Positions 45,475 through 55,407 are shown, numbered from the stretch's first letter. The stretch: DNA of 64,000 bases from an uncultured Coriobacteriales bacterium (GCA_934654475.1 CAKUFZ010000006.1:1-64000); one strand, 5' to 3'. Numbers and translations are program-made. The notes: generated by a model from the letters alone, not told the origin.

Positions 45475-46910
45475 GCCTGGGTCACCGCCTCGACAGTCTT
45501 TTCCAATCCGGTTGAATGCGAGGCCTTGACGAGCAACGCGTCGCCCTCACATGCAAGTTCCTTCAAAACGTTCGCGGCGCCGGCGGCGTCTGCAACCTCG
45601 ACCACGTTGTTCTCGCTCATGCCCATGAGCAGGGCCGCCTGGGCCATGGAACGCGAGAGCGGCCCCACGGCCACAAGCACGTCGACGCCCTTGCCCGCGG
45701 CATACCCTCCCACGGCGGCATGGATGACCTCGGAGTCCTCGCCCAGCTCGCCCATGTCGCCCAAGCAGGCAATACGACGGGTTGCCTTGAGGCTGCAGAG
45801 CACGTCGAGCGCGCGGCGCATCGAGTCGGCATTCGCGTTGTAGCAGTCGTTGATGAGCGTGATGCCGGCAGCGCAGCGCACGACCTGCTGACGGTTGCCC
45901 TCCAGACGCAAGCCTGTAAGCGCCTGGGAGATTTGCTCGGCAGCGATACCGAGCAGGTCGCCCATGGCGGCTGCAGCAAGCGCGTCGCTCACGTTGTGGA
46001 CACCGGGAAGGCCCAGGTCGAGCTGCATGGAAGCGCCGCTTGGCAGCGTCGCCGCACCATGGGCGCACCCCACTTCGTCGAGCTCGACGTTTGCGCACGA
46101 CGCATCGTCGGCCTCGCTTGTGCCAAACGTGAGGGTGCGCACGCCTGCGGGGGCGGCAACGTTGCTGGCGATCCAAGGGGTGTAGTCGTCCTGGCCCCAC
46201 AAAAGCACGCAAGGCTCAACGTCCAGGGAGTTGCCCGCCTGCTGCCCCAAAGCCGAGACCAGCTCGGACTTTGCGCGGGCAATGTTGAGACGGCTGCCGA
46301 GGATGCCGATGTGCGCCGTGCCCACGTTCGTGATGATGCCGATGTGGGGACGGGCGACAGCGGCGATGGCCTCAATCTCATGCATGGCGTTCATGCCCAT
46401 CTCCACCACGAGCGCCTCGGCATCGAGCGGGCACGACAGCACCGTGAGGGGCGCACCGAGCGTGGAGTTGAGGTTGCCGGCAGTGGCATGCGTCTTGAAC
46501 TTGGTCGCAAGAACGCGCGCGCACATCTCCTTCGTCGTGGTCTTGCCCGACGATCCCGTGACGCCGACCACAACGCAATGCAGCTTGTCGCGCCACCAGG
46601 AGGCAAGGTCCTGCAGGGCCTTCTCTCCCGAAGCGGCCAGAAGCAGGGCCGCGTTGCAGGCACGGGCACGCGCAAACTCAGCCTCGGTAGGCTCGCGGGT
46701 CATGATGACCGCCGCCGCACCTGCCTCAAGCGCCCGCCCAACGTAGTCGTTGCCGTCGACGCGCTCACCCACAAGGGCGACGAACAGGCAGCCGTCCTCA
46801 ACCTTGCGCGAGTCGATGGCGACCCCCACGACACGTCGGGGCTGCCCCGGGCACTCTATGACGCGCGCGCAGACCGCCTGGGCGATCTCACGCGGCTCGG
46901 CGTTAAACAT
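45465..46910 (-). CDS. murF: UDP-N-acetylmuramoyl-tripeptide-D-alanyl-D-alanine ligase
   Basis: Adds D-Ala-D-Ala to the precursor tripeptide. The 481-residue protein has AIDSRKVEDGCLFVALVGERVDG-like N-terminal substrate motifs, the P-loop GVTGSSGKTTTKEM near residue 115, MGMNAMHEIE and INDCYNANADSMR. ATG 46910 has AGGAG seven bases upstream; the extra upstream open frame runs into the ftsI end. No murE lies between ftsI and murF, where it is often found. Confidence 0.95.
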   Translation of the reverse strand: MFNAEPREIAQAVCARVIECPGQPRRVVGVAIDSRKVEDGCLFVALVGERVDGNDYVGRALEAGAAAVIMTREPTEAEFARARACNAALLLAASGEKALQDLASWWRDKLHCVVVGVTGSSGKTTTKEMCARVLATKFKTHATAGNLNSTLGAPLTVLSCPLDAEALVVEMGMNAMHEIEAIAAVARPHIGIITNVGTAHIGILGSRLNIARAKSELVSALGQQAGNSLDVEPCVLLWGQDDYTPWIASNVAAPAGVRTLTFGTSEADDASCANVELDEVGCAHGAATLPSGASMQLDLGLPGVHNVSDALAAAAMGDLLGIAAEQISQALTGLRLEGNRQQVVRCAAGITLINDCYNANADSMRRALDVLCSLKATRRIACLGDMGELGEDSEVIHAAVGGYAAGKGVDVLVAVGPLSRSMAQAALLMGMSENNVVEVADAAGAANVLKELACEGDALLVKASHSTGLEKTVEAVTQAWA

Positions 46911-46936
46911 CGAGCCTCTCCTTTCGTGCAAACAAC

Positions 46937-48853
46937 CTAATATGAAGGCGGGATCTGAAGCTTTTTCAGAGCCGTCTCCATGATGACGGACCACACGGGA
47001 CCCGCAGCCTCCGAGCCCGTGGCGCCGGTTACATAGTCGATCATGACGTATACGAGAACCTTCGGGTCGTCGGTGGGGCCAAAGCCGATGAACGACACCG
47101 TGTTCGTGTTTGCGAAGTACAAGCCGGTCGTGTCGTCAACGCGTTCGGCCGTACCGGTCTTGCCCGACAGGCGATACCCCTCGACCTTGCCGGTGTTGCC
47201 GTAGCCGTTCTCGATGACGCTGTACATCATCTCAGAGACCTGGCGGGCCGTGTCGGACGAAATGGCCCTGCCCACCTCGGGATAGTTCTGCTGCTGCCCG
47301 GCGATGCTCACAAGGAAATGCGGCTGCACGAGCACGCCATCATTGGCGATGGCGCTGATGGCGCGGGCCATCTGGAACGGAGGCACGGCGAGTGCCTGGC
47401 CAAACGCCATGGACGCCCAAGCGCCGGTGTACTCGCTGTACTCGGGCACGATGCCCGAGACCTCGCCGGGGTAATCGATGCCCGTGAGGGTGCCGATTTT
47501 GAAGCGCTGCGTGTAGTCGTAGAAGTTCCGGGAGCCGAGACCCTCGGCGCACTCGACCATACCGACGTTGCTCGAACGCTCGAGCACCTCGGTGAGCGTG
47601 AGGTCGATGTCGTAGTCGCGCTTGTCCGAATCGCCGACCCAGTCGTCACCGACCTGAATCTCGGAGGGGCAATAGTAGTTTGTCGTAGGTGTGGCAATGC
47701 CCAAATCGATGGCAGCAGAAGCCGTAATCGGCTTGAAGGTGGAGCCAGGCTCGTAGGAGTCGCTCACGCATTTGACGTTGAACGCCTCGGTCGTGGCGGC
47801 CTTGATGTTGGACAGGTCGAGGTAAGGCGTGGAGACGCATGCAAGGACCTCGCCGGTCTCGGGCTGCATCACGATGGCAACGCCCGAGCGGGCGCCCCAT
47901 TCGGCCACGGCCTTCGCAATCTGCTCCTGCGCCGTGCGTTGGATGTCGAGGTCGATGGATATGACAATGTTCTCGCCGTCGACGGGGTCGATGCGCACGG
48001 CCTCGCCTCCCACGATGGGATCGCCGTCGCGGGAACGCTCCTGCACGAGGTAGCCGTCGGTGCCGGAGAGCACATCTTCATATTGAAGCTCAAGGCCCGT
48101 GATGCCCTTGTTGTCATCGCCACCGATGATGCCGATGACGTTGCCCGCGACCTCGCCCTGCGTGTACACGCGCTTCTGCACGTCCTCGTACTCAAAGCCC
48201 GAAAGCGCGACAAGGCCGGCCTTCTTGCGTTCGAGGTTGGCCGTCTCAAGGGCCGATTTGAGGTTTGCCTTCAACAGAGGGTCGGCGTTTTTGGCAAGAT
48301 ATTCGTACACCGAGTCGCGCGAGCAGATGTCGGCATACGTGCTCGCGTCGCCACCGAGCACCTCGGCAATGAGGTTGGCAGTGGCGTTGATCGCATCGTT
48401 TTTTTGCACCACACTGGGGTGGATGGCGATGTTGACGGCGTCGACCGAGCGGGCAAGCACGTTGCCGTTGCGGTCGTAGATGGCGCCGCGCCTATGGGGC
48501 AGCGTGAGGTTTGCCGTGCGCTCCTCAGAGGCGTCCGTCGAAATCTCGCCCGTCTCTATCGCCTGAAGACCGAAAAGTTTGAGGGTCACGGCAAAAAAGG
48601 CCAGGCCGAGGACGCCACCCACCACCGTTTCACGGGAATAGGGCGTCTCGTAAAACCAGGCCAGGGCATGCTGGGCAAGCTTGCCGGGCACACTGTCTTG
48701 CGCGCGCCTGGCGCTGGGCCGCTCTTCGGCCGAAACGGTGTTGGGGGCATCGTTGCGCTCAGGGGCGCCCGGCCTGCTGGTACCGGGAGCGGTCTTGGAC
48801 GAGTCGCGCCCGGAGGAGCTGCGCACCCGCGATTCTTCATCGCGCGCGGACAT
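46937..48853 (-). CDS. ftsI: FtsI/PBP2-type peptidoglycan transpeptidase
   Basis: Septal class B penicillin-binding protein that cross-links peptidoglycan made by FtsW. The 638-residue protein has a polar cytoplasmic N-terminus of about 75 residues, one transmembrane helix (about 77-95), and a pedestal domain starting RRGAIYDRNGNVLARS. The transpeptidase domain has the active-site Ser in GSTFKP, the SSN motif in ERSSNVGMVE and KTGTAE near residue 560. It lies between ftsL and murF with two to twenty-base gaps. Confidence 0.95.
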   Translation of the reverse strand: MSARDEESRVRSSSGRDSSKTAPGTSRPGAPERNDAPNTVSAEERPSARRAQDSVPGKLAQHALAWFYETPYSRETVVGGVLGLAFFAVTLKLFGLQAIETGEISTDASEERTANLTLPHRRGAIYDRNGNVLARSVDAVNIAIHPSVVQKNDAINATANLIAEVLGGDASTYADICSRDSVYEYLAKNADPLLKANLKSALETANLERKKAGLVALSGFEYEDVQKRVYTQGEVAGNVIGIIGGDDNKGITGLELQYEDVLSGTDGYLVQERSRDGDPIVGGEAVRIDPVDGENIVISIDLDIQRTAQEQIAKAVAEWGARSGVAIVMQPETGEVLACVSTPYLDLSNIKAATTEAFNVKCVSDSYEPGSTFKPITASAAIDLGIATPTTNYYCPSEIQVGDDWVGDSDKRDYDIDLTLTEVLERSSNVGMVECAEGLGSRNFYDYTQRFKIGTLTGIDYPGEVSGIVPEYSEYTGAWASMAFGQALAVPPFQMARAISAIANDGVLVQPHFLVSIAGQQQNYPEVGRAISSDTARQVSEMMYSVIENGYGNTGKVEGYRLSGKTGTAERVDDTTGLYFANTNTVSFIGFGPTDDPKVLVYVMIDYVTGATGSEAAGPVWSVIMETALKKLQIPPSY

Positions 48854-48855
48854 GG

Positions 48856-49305
48856 CTACTCGGTTTCTGCGGCCATATCAGCCGGGACGCCGGATAGGTC
48901 CACCTCGGCACTCTGCTCAGGATAGGTCATGCCGTAGACCTGCGTCGCAATCGACCAGACGCGATCCTTGTCGCTGTAGATCGAGTTCTGCACCTCAAGT
49001 TCGGAGGCGCTGTAGCGCGCTGCCTCAAGCTGAGTGTCGAGGTCGGTGTTCTGGGAAAGGTAGCCGAACGTCGCTGCAACAAGGAACACCTTGACAAGGC
49101 CCGTGAGCAGCACGGTAGCAAGAAGAGCACCGACGCACTTAGCAACAGTGATAACAACAGGCGACAGCGGCGTTGTGGCATGCGGGGAGTTTCCACCCTC
49201 CACGACGTTCCAATCGCGGCGCACGCGCTCGTGCTGTGGCGCGGTCTGCTCAGGCATAGCATAGGCATGCATATCGTAAGCTGTGTTGTCGTCGTATCGT
49301 GCCAA
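48856..49305 (-). CDS. ftsL: FtsL-like division protein
   Basis: Small bitopic membrane protein of the FtsQLB complex, assigned mainly by place between rsmH and ftsI and by shape. The 149-residue protein has a polar N-terminus, one transmembrane helix (about 54-82), and a short coiled coil (LDTQLEAARYSASELEVQNSI within 88-108). I prefer TTG 49305 with GGAGG eight bases upstream; GTG 49314 would abut that site. Confidence 0.82.
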   Translation of the reverse strand: MARYDDNTAYDMHAYAMPEQTAPQHERVRRDWNVVEGGNSPHATTPLSPVVITVAKCVGALLATVLLTGLVKVFLVAATFGYLSQNTDLDTQLEAARYSASELEVQNSIYSDKDRVWSIATQVYGMTYPEQSAEVDLSGVPADMAAETE

Positions 49306-49362
49306 CCCTGTCACCTCCTTATGTCATCGCGTGCCGTCGTGTGCGGCACAGGGGTAGTGATT

Positions 49363-50352
49363 CTAGACCAATTTCACCGCAGATCGGACCTTAGCGGAGC
49401 GAGAGCGCGGATTACGTACAATCTCTTCTTCACTGGGAACGCGAGGCTTGCGTTCTTGGAGTTTCAGTACAGATTTGCAGCCGCACACGCACACCGGAAG
49501 GCCGGGCGGGCACGTACACCTCTCCGTGAAGGACTTGAACGTCTCCTTCACGATGCGGTCCTCGAGCGAGTGGTAACTGATGACGCAGATGCGACCACCC
49601 GGGTTGAGCCAACGCACGGCCGCGTCCAAGCCGGACTTGAGCGCATCCATCTCGTGGTTGACCTCGATACGGATGGCCTGGAACGTCTTGCGCGCCGGAT
49701 GGTGACCGCCGCTTCGACGCTCGGCCGCCGGGATGCCCTCTTTGATGACGTCGACCAGTTGCAGCGTCGTCTCGATCGGGGCGCTTGCCCTGCGGGCGAC
49801 GATGCGAGACGCAATGCGAGAGGCCCACTTCTCCTCACCGTAGACGCGAAGGATGCGAGCCAGGTCGGCCTCGGTGTAGTGGTTCACGACCTCATAGGCA
49901 GTCAGTGTGTTGTTGGCCGTGTCCATGCGCATGTCAAGCGGGGCGTCCTCGTGATAGGAGAAGCCGCGCTCGGGAATGTCGAGCTGGGGCGAGCTCACAC
50001 CCAGGTCGAACAGGAAGCAATCGACACCGGGGACCTCGGCCTGCTGCAGCAGACGGTCGAGCTCGGAGAAGTTGCCCTTGAGCTGCAGGGACCTCAGCTC
50101 GGGCAGCTGCTCGCGAATGCGCGCGCCAGCGTTTGCCAGGGCAAGGTCGTCCTGGTCGACGCCGATGAGCATGCCCGTGGGGCCGCACAGCTTGCCCATC
50201 TCAAGGGAGTGGCCGGCGCCGCCGAGCGTGCAGTCGCACACGACGTCGCCGTCAGTGGGGCGCAGCGTCTCAAGGACCTCGCCAAGCATGACGGGGATGT
50301 GATGAAATTCAACCTGAGGGGCTTCGGCCCCGGCGAGTTCCTGTGTAGTCAC
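49363..50352 (-). CDS. rsmH: 16S rRNA (cytosine1402-N4)-methyltransferase
   Basis: Methylates N4 of C1402, the same nucleotide that RsmI modifies on the ribose. The 329-residue protein has FHHIPVMLGEVLETL, SAM motif CDCTLGGAGHS, LFDLGVSSPQLD, and the C-terminal RICVISYHSLEDRIVK. It starts three bases after the mraZ stop. Confidence 0.95.
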   Translation of the reverse strand: MTTQELAGAEAPQVEFHHIPVMLGEVLETLRPTDGDVVCDCTLGGAGHSLEMGKLCGPTGMLIGVDQDDLALANAGARIREQLPELRSLQLKGNFSELDRLLQQAEVPGVDCFLFDLGVSSPQLDIPERGFSYHEDAPLDMRMDTANNTLTAYEVVNHYTEADLARILRVYGEEKWASRIASRIVARRASAPIETTLQLVDVIKEGIPAAERRSGGHHPARKTFQAIRIEVNHEMDALKSGLDAAVRWLNPGGRICVISYHSLEDRIVKETFKSFTERCTCPPGLPVCVCGCKSVLKLQERKPRVPSEEEIVRNPRSRSAKVRSAVKLV

Positions 50353-50355
50353 CTG

Positions 50356-50796
50356 CTACTCCTCCAAAAAATCCAGGGCGAGCAGGTCTTCCTCCGCACG
50401 CCGATAGGCAGCTCCGTCGCAAACCTCGAGATGGTCCCCGCCGCCCACGATGGCGACGTCCTTGTCGAGGCCCACGATTTGGCGCAACCTGCCCGGGATG
50501 CCGATGCGACCGGCCGAGTCAATGGCAGTCTCTTCGGTAAATGCGAGCAGGCGCGTGCGAAGCTGCACGTCGCGCGTGGAGCGCGGGTTGAAGCCCTCGC
50601 TGAAGAACGACTTGACCCATGCGTCGTAGGCCTCGGGCGCAAAGACGTAGACCGCCTTTTTGTCCAGAGACAGGACGCACTTCACAATCTCAGGCAGATA
50701 GCGGCGCGCCTTGGCGGGAAGCGAGACACGACCCTTTGCGTCGAGCGTGTGCTCGGCAACGCCGGTAAAGCACGTATCTTGCGTCTCGATATCCAT
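50356..50796 (-). CDS. mraZ: transcriptional regulator MraZ
   Basis: DNA-binding repressor of the dcw cluster. The 146-residue protein has two SpoVT/AbrB-like halves, each with its signature: DAKGRVSLPAKAR near residue 19 and DSAGRIGIPGRLR near 95. ATG 50796 has GAGGAGG upstream. Likely binding boxes lie about 80-130 bases upstream. Confidence 0.95.
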   Translation of the reverse strand: MDIETQDTCFTGVAEHTLDAKGRVSLPAKARRYLPEIVKCVLSLDKKAVYVFAPEAYDAWVKSFFSEGFNPRSTRDVQLRTRLLAFTEETAIDSAGRIGIPGRLRQIVGLDKDVAIVGGGDHLEVCDGAAYRRAEEDLLALDFLEE

Positions 50797-50854
50797 GTGC
50801 GCCTCCTCTCAGCCTGATTTTGAGCCGAATCGTCCAACTTGACTGTCAGGATAC

Positions 50855-50925
50855 ACCATAGCGGAGTGCTTTTATCCCACTCCATGCAACTTCATAGCTC
50901 TTTTCCCCCACTTCATCCCACCCCA
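50855..50925 (-). promoter_or_regulatory. MraZ-box cluster and dcw promoter region
   Basis: On the minus strand TGGGR boxes occur at 50921-50925, 50916-50920, 50906-50910 and 50875-50879. Two of them (50916 and 50906) have the five-base spacing (10-bp period) known for MraZ operators. A TATGGT at 50855-50860 is a possible -10 element. The remaining bases to 51061 hold a palindromic element. Confidence 0.65.
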
Positions 50926-50940
50926 CACACAGCAAACCCC

Positions 50941-51055
50941 GCGCGTGAGGTTCTGCATCTCCCATAAAAAGCAGGTTCTCACGCGCAAGGCGCGCAGGGC
51001 CAATGCGTACTGGACGTACGTGAGGCCCTGCGGAACGCAGCGCGTGAGGTTCTGC
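50941..51055 (-). repeat. nested palindromic element, copy A (after xerD)
   Basis: GCGCGTGAGGTTCTGC occurs twice as an exact direct repeat (50941-50956 and 51040-51055), with its inverted partner GCAGGTTCTCACGCGC at 50971-50986. The partner can pair with either copy. Between partner and right copy lies the core: AAGGCGC, inner stem GCAGGGCC/GGCCCTGC, GTAC-TGGAC-GTAC hairpin, then GGAACGCAG. On the xerD transcript the large hairpin is followed by TTTTTATGGG, so it can act as a terminator. It starts within ten bases of the xerD stop. Confidence 0.85.
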
Positions 51056-51061
51056 AACTTG

Positions 51062-52015
51062 CTACATGTGGGCGCGGGGGTGAGCTGTGAAGTATTCCTC
51101 GCGTATATGCTCCCTATCCACATGCGTGTAAATCTGCGTTGTGGATATGTCGGCATGGCCGAGGATCTCCTGGAGAACGCGCAGGTCAGCGCCACCGGCA
51201 AGCATGTGGCTTGCAAAGGCGTGGCGAAGCACGTGGGGATGCAGGCCCGCTATGCCCACGGCGGCACCATAGTGCTCCACCACATTGAAGATGCTCTGCC
51301 GGCTGATGCGCCCGCCACGAGCGTTGAGAAAAACCGCGCGGGGGTCTTGAGATGCCGCCGACGAGGTCAGGTGCAAGAAAGGTCTGCCCTCGTCAAGATA
51401 CGTGCTCAGGGCAACAAGCGCGCTGCCCACAATGGGCACGAGCCTCTCCTTGCTGCCCTTGCCAAAGATACGCAGAAATCCGGCGTCGAGATAGCAGGCG
51501 GAAAGGTCGAGGCCCGCGAGCTCGCTCACGCGCAGGCCGCAGCCATAGAGCACCTCGAGCATCGTCTTGTCGCGCATGCCGATGGGCGTTTCAGGAAACG
51601 GCTGGTCAAGCAGCTCGAAGGCCTTTTCCACCGAGATGGTCTCAGGCAGGCGCTGGGGCTTGCGGGGAGCCTTCACCTCAGAGGTGGGGAGCTTCTCCGC
51701 AAGCCCGTCGACATAGAGGAACTTATGCAGGCCCTTGATGGCCGAGACGGCCCTCTGGATGCTCGTGGCGGCCTTGCCCTCGTCGTGCAGGTGAGCCTGG
51801 TACGCTTCCACAAGACCGCGTTCCACCTGGTCGGGAGCGTTGACACCGTGCTCGTCTGCCAGCCATGCGACCCACGCGGTAAGGTCGCGCCTGTAGGCAT
51901 CCACCGTGTTCTTGGAGGAGCCTTTCTCGACGCGCAGGTAATCGATATAGTCGGCCAAGCCCGCCTCGAGGGCGGACCTGGCCTGATTCGCTATGTCAGT
52001 CTTCGGCGCCGGCAC
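51062..52015 (-). CDS. xerD: tyrosine recombinase XerD
   Basis: Resolves chromosome dimers with XerC at dif. The 317-residue protein has an N-terminal SAM-like core-binding domain (ADYIDYLRVEKGSSKNTVDAY within residues 20-42) and the catalytic residues Arg in GCGLRVSELAGL, His/Arg in HPHVLRHAFASH, His in LQEILGHADISTTQ and the nucleophile Tyr in IYTHV. The start is GTG 52015, a few bases after the pyrG stop. No mobile-element genes are nearby, so it is the housekeeping enzyme. Confidence 0.92.
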   Translation of the reverse strand: MPAPKTDIANQARSALEAGLADYIDYLRVEKGSSKNTVDAYRRDLTAWVAWLADEHGVNAPDQVERGLVEAYQAHLHDEGKAATSIQRAVSAIKGLHKFLYVDGLAEKLPTSEVKAPRKPQRLPETISVEKAFELLDQPFPETPIGMRDKTMLEVLYGCGLRVSELAGLDLSACYLDAGFLRIFGKGSKERLVPIVGSALVALSTYLDEGRPFLHLTSSAASQDPRAVFLNARGGRISRQSIFNVVEHYGAAVGIAGLHPHVLRHAFASHMLAGGADLRVLQEILGHADISTTQIYTHVDREHIREEYFTAHPRAHM

Positions 52016-52018
52016 AGC

Positions 52019-53650
52019 TTACCGCTCGTCGGCCTGAGCGCAGGAGGCCTTGATGAAGTCGCGGAACAGGGGATGCGGCTTGGTGGGGCGACTGCAGAAC
52101 TCGGGGTGGAACTGGCCCGCGACAAACCAGGGGTGGACGTCGCGGGGAAGCTCGATCATCTCGACGAGGCGACCGTCGGGCGAGGTGCCCGACACAACCA
52201 GGCCCGCCTCCACAAGCTGGGAACGGAACTCGTTGTTCACCTCGAAACGATGGCGGTGACGCTCGGAGATATGCTCCTGGCCATAGGCCTCGGCACCCAG
52301 CGTGCCAGCGACGACGTCGCAGGGATAGGCGCCCAGGCGCATGGTGCCGCCCATGTCGACGATGCCGGCCTGGTCGGGCATGAGGGCGATGACGGGATGC
52401 TGGGTCGTCTCGCTGAACTCGGCAGAGTTGGCGTCGGCCCAGCCGAGCACGTCGCGGGCAAACTCGGTCACGGCAACCTGAAGGCCCAGGCAGATGCCGA
52501 GATAAGGAATCTTGTGCGTGCGAGCATAGCGGGCCGCGCAAATCTTGCCCTCGAATGCGCGCGAGCCAAAGCCGCCGGGCACGAGGATGCCGTCGGCGCT
52601 GCCCAGGACCTCGTCGGCATTTGCGTCGCAAAGCGTCTCGCCGTCGATGAGCTCGATGTCAACGGCGCGGCCGTTGGCAACGCCGGCATGATGCAGGGCC
52701 TCAATGACCGACAGGTATGCGTCGGGAAGCTGGGTGTACTTGCCCACAAGCTTGATCTTGACCTCGCCGAGCGTCTCGCGGGTTGCCTCGGCGGCCGCCT
52801 TGGCATCGAGGAAGGCATCCCACTCGGCCATGTCGGACGTGCGCGGGTCCAGACCCAGGCGCTCGCAAACCTTGAGGTCAAAGCCCTGGTCGGCAAGCAT
52901 CTTGGGCACGTCGTAGATGGAGGGGCAGTCGCCGTTCACAAAGACCTCGTCGGGGTCGACGTCGCAGAACGACGCGATCTTGTGGCAGATCTTGTCGTCG
53001 ACCTCGTGGTCGGCGCGCAGGACGATGATGTCAGGAGAGACGCCCAGGCCGCGCAGCTCCTTGACGGAATGCTGGGTAGGCTTGGTCTTCACCTCGTGCG
53101 ACGCGGCGATGTAGGGAAGCAGCGACACGTGGATGTAGCAGACGTTCTCGTATCCCACGTCCTTGCGGAACTGGCGGATGGCCTCGATGAAAGGCTGCGA
53201 CTCGATGTCGCCGATGGTACCGCCGATCTCGGTGATGACGACGTCGGCGCCGGCCTTGTCGGCCACGCGGTGCATACGAGCCTTGATTTCGTTGGTGACA
53301 TGGGGAATGACCTGGACCGTGCCGCCGAGAAAGTCGCCGTGGCGCTCGCGGTTGATGAGGGTCTGGTATACCGAGCCCTGTGTGACATTGGAGTCGCGGT
53401 TGAGGCTCTCATCGATGAAGCGCTCGTAGTGGCCCAGGTCGAGGTCGCCCTCATGGCCGTCGTCGGTCACGAAGACCTCGCCGTGCTGGAAGGGGCTCAT
53501 CGTGCCGGGGTCGACGTTGAGGTAGGGATCCATCTTCTGCATCGTGACCTTGTAGCCGCGGCTCTTGAGAAGGCGGCCCAAGGATGCTGCAGTGATGCCC
53601 TTACCCAGGGACGATACGACTCCGCCAGTCACGAATACATGTTTTGTCAT
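52019..53650 (-). CDS. pyrG: CTP synthase
   Basis: Makes CTP from UTP, ATP and glutamine. The 543-residue protein has the synthase domain start [18 protein letters not shown] and [31 protein letters not shown], and the C-terminal class I amidotransferase with the nucleophile Cys in YLGICLGLQ near residue 385 and the His-Glu pair in QFHPEF. It forms a unit with xerD, whose start is four bases from the stop. Confidence 0.97.
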   Translation of the reverse strand: MTKHVFVTGGVVSSLGKGITAASLGRLLKSRGYKVTMQKMDPYLNVDPGTMSPFQHGEVFVTDDGHEGDLDLGHYERFIDESLNRDSNVTQGSVYQTLINRERHGDFLGGTVQVIPHVTNEIKARMHRVADKAGADVVITEIGGTIGDIESQPFIEAIRQFRKDVGYENVCYIHVSLLPYIAASHEVKTKPTQHSVKELRGLGVSPDIIVLRADHEVDDKICHKIASFCDVDPDEVFVNGDCPSIYDVPKMLADQGFDLKVCERLGLDPRTSDMAEWDAFLDAKAAAEATRETLGEVKIKLVGKYTQLPDAYLSVIEALHHAGVANGRAVDIELIDGETLCDANADEVLGSADGILVPGGFGSRAFEGKICAARYARTHKIPYLGICLGLQVAVTEFARDVLGWADANSAEFSETTQHPVIALMPDQAGIVDMGGTMRLGAYPCDVVAGTLGAEAYGQEHISERHRHRFEVNNEFRSQLVEAGLVVSGTSPDGRLVEMIELPRDVHPWFVAGQFHPEFCSRPTKPHPLFRDFIKASCAQADER

Positions 53651-53806
53651 AGGTGAGTTCCCGTTCCTCTCGCCATGCCGTACGCGGCGGCAGCCGTTAA
53701 GTTACGGGGCTTCATTTTAGCACGGCCATGTTTCAAGTCGTGTTCGCCGCAGATATCAATAAAATATTGAAAATATTGCCGACATACGAAAAGCACCACG
53801 TCTCCC

Positions 53807-55264
53807 CTACTCGCCCTTGCCCTCGACCAAGTCGATGAGCTCCTGGTGAGAGTGGATGTCGAGCTTGGCATAGATATGCTTGACGTGGGCCTTGACGGTG
53901 TTGCGCGACACACTCAATCGCTCCTCGATGTACTCGCGGTTGCGCCCGCGCGCAAGCATCTCGAACACCTCGGCCTCGCGGGGCGTGAGCTGATGGTCGG
54001 ACGCCACCTGGGCGCAACGCTCAGCGAAAGCCTCATCGGCCGAAGCATGCACCTCGATGTCGGGCTCAGGGGGCACGACACCTTCAATCGTGGCGCGCAA
54101 CGAGAAGCCGCGCAGGCCGAAGAGCATGTACGCGACGAGCGCCAGCAGCAAAAGGGCGACGAACTGGGCAAGCTGCTGGTGGCCGTCTGTAACCTCGATG
54201 CGGTTTGCCGTGGTGCCCAAAAGGGCGCCCAGCGTCGTGGCAAGGCCCGACATGCCCTGGCCCCACCCCATGATGGACAGGGCGGCAAGAGGGTTGCGGG
54301 AGGCGAGGGCAACAAGCGTGGAATTGAGGGCGACGCCAAACACGCAGGTACCGACCGTGAGAAGGCCGTTTGCCAACACTGCGCTGCTCGGCCCGATCAC
54401 TATGACAAGCAAAAAGCCAGCCGTGAGAGCAAGAAGCGACACGTTGACGATCTCGTCGCCAATGAATCGGCCTCCGAGCGCAAGCACCACGAGCGCAAGC
54501 ACGCCCGCAAATGCAAGGCCGAGGTTGCCGAAAGACGGTGAGCCCGCCACCTCGCCGAAACGCAGCGCAAAGCCGAACGCCGCCTGCACGAGAATGATGC
54601 AGATGTAAAGATTGCTCGTAAGCGGCAGATACGAGGCGGGGCGCGTCACAGAGAGTTCCGTGGCGGCGGGCCCTGCCGCAATCTCGTCGGCAAGGACGCC
54701 GGCGCGACGATGGGCGCATACGAGACAGACGGGAACAAGCACCGCAAGCAAAACGGCGCACACCTGCTGTGGAAGCGCGACAACGCGCACAATCAGGTCA
54801 AGCAGCTGGGCAAACACGGCACCCATCGCGATGGCAACGACCGCCTGGGGCGCAGGCAACGACACGGCCGACAGGTTCGAGCTGATGGAGGCCCATCCGC
54901 GGCTCGTCACAAACAGGCATGCTCCCAACACCAAAAGGGCTGGGACGCGCAGGATCAAACCCATGAGCACGCCAATGACGCCGAGGGCCCAGATGCTCAA
55001 CATGCACATAAAGAGACGTTTGCCGCTCAGAAGCGCAGGACGGGCAAGCGAGATGAGACCGAGCGCAATGGAGACAAGCGCGCTGCACGTGATCGAGATA
55101 TCACGCGCGTAGGTAAACACATCATCGAACAGGGGAAACAACGAACGGTTCATGAGCTGCACGGCGAGGCCCGCCAGGCCCATCGCACAGCAGACAAGCC
55201 AGAACCCACGGCTGGCAAACGTCTCCCGGCAGAACTCGCGTACGTGCTGTGCCGCCTGTGCCAC
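53807..55264 (-). CDS. 12-TM membrane regulator with C-terminal LuxR helix-turn-helix
   Basis: Predicted membrane-embedded transcription regulator of the type common in Coriobacteriia. The N-terminal about 400 residues hold some 12 hydrophobic segments with an MFS-like layout. The C-terminal 65 residues are a LuxR/FixJ-type helix-turn-helix (LTPREAEVFEMLARGRNREY then SVSRNTVKAHVKHIYAKLDI). Ligand sensing by the membrane part is inferred. It lies upstream of no operon partner but next to the FAD reductase 55675-57372, its likely target. The start is uncertain: GTG 55264 follows GGGGG by seven bases and a TAGAAT -10-like box by about 40; ATG 55339 is also in frame. Confidence 0.82.
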   Translation of the reverse strand: MAQAAQHVREFCRETFASRGFWLVCCAMGLAGLAVQLMNRSLFPLFDDVFTYARDISITCSALVSIALGLISLARPALLSGKRLFMCMLSIWALGVIGVLMGLILRVPALLVLGACLFVTSRGWASISSNLSAVSLPAPQAVVAIAMGAVFAQLLDLIVRVVALPQQVCAVLLAVLVPVCLVCAHRRAGVLADEIAAGPAATELSVTRPASYLPLTSNLYICIILVQAAFGFALRFGEVAGSPSFGNLGLAFAGVLALVVLALGGRFIGDEIVNVSLLALTAGFLLVIVIGPSSAVLANGLLTVGTCVFGVALNSTLVALASRNPLAALSIMGWGQGMSGLATTLGALLGTTANRIEVTDGHQQLAQFVALLLLALVAYMLFGLRGFSLRATIEGVVPPEPDIEVHASADEAFAERCAQVASDHQLTPREAEVFEMLARGRNREYIEERLSVSRNTVKAHVKHIYAKLDIHSHQELIDLVEGKGE

Positions 55265-55407
55265 CGCCCCGCCCCCTTCGCGCGCAAACCGCCCCGACAC
55301 CTGCGATTCTACACGCGAAAGGGGCAGCCCCCAGCCCATGGCCGAAGACTGCCCCCTCAAACACTCAAACTTCCCTCTAACCCCACATCACGAGGCATCA
55401 CAGCGCC

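Noticed and set aside
50945..53656. 903-codon open frame on the plus strand opposite xerD and pyrG
   Set aside because: It covers two clear housekeeping genes and a palindromic element, with no recognisable domains.
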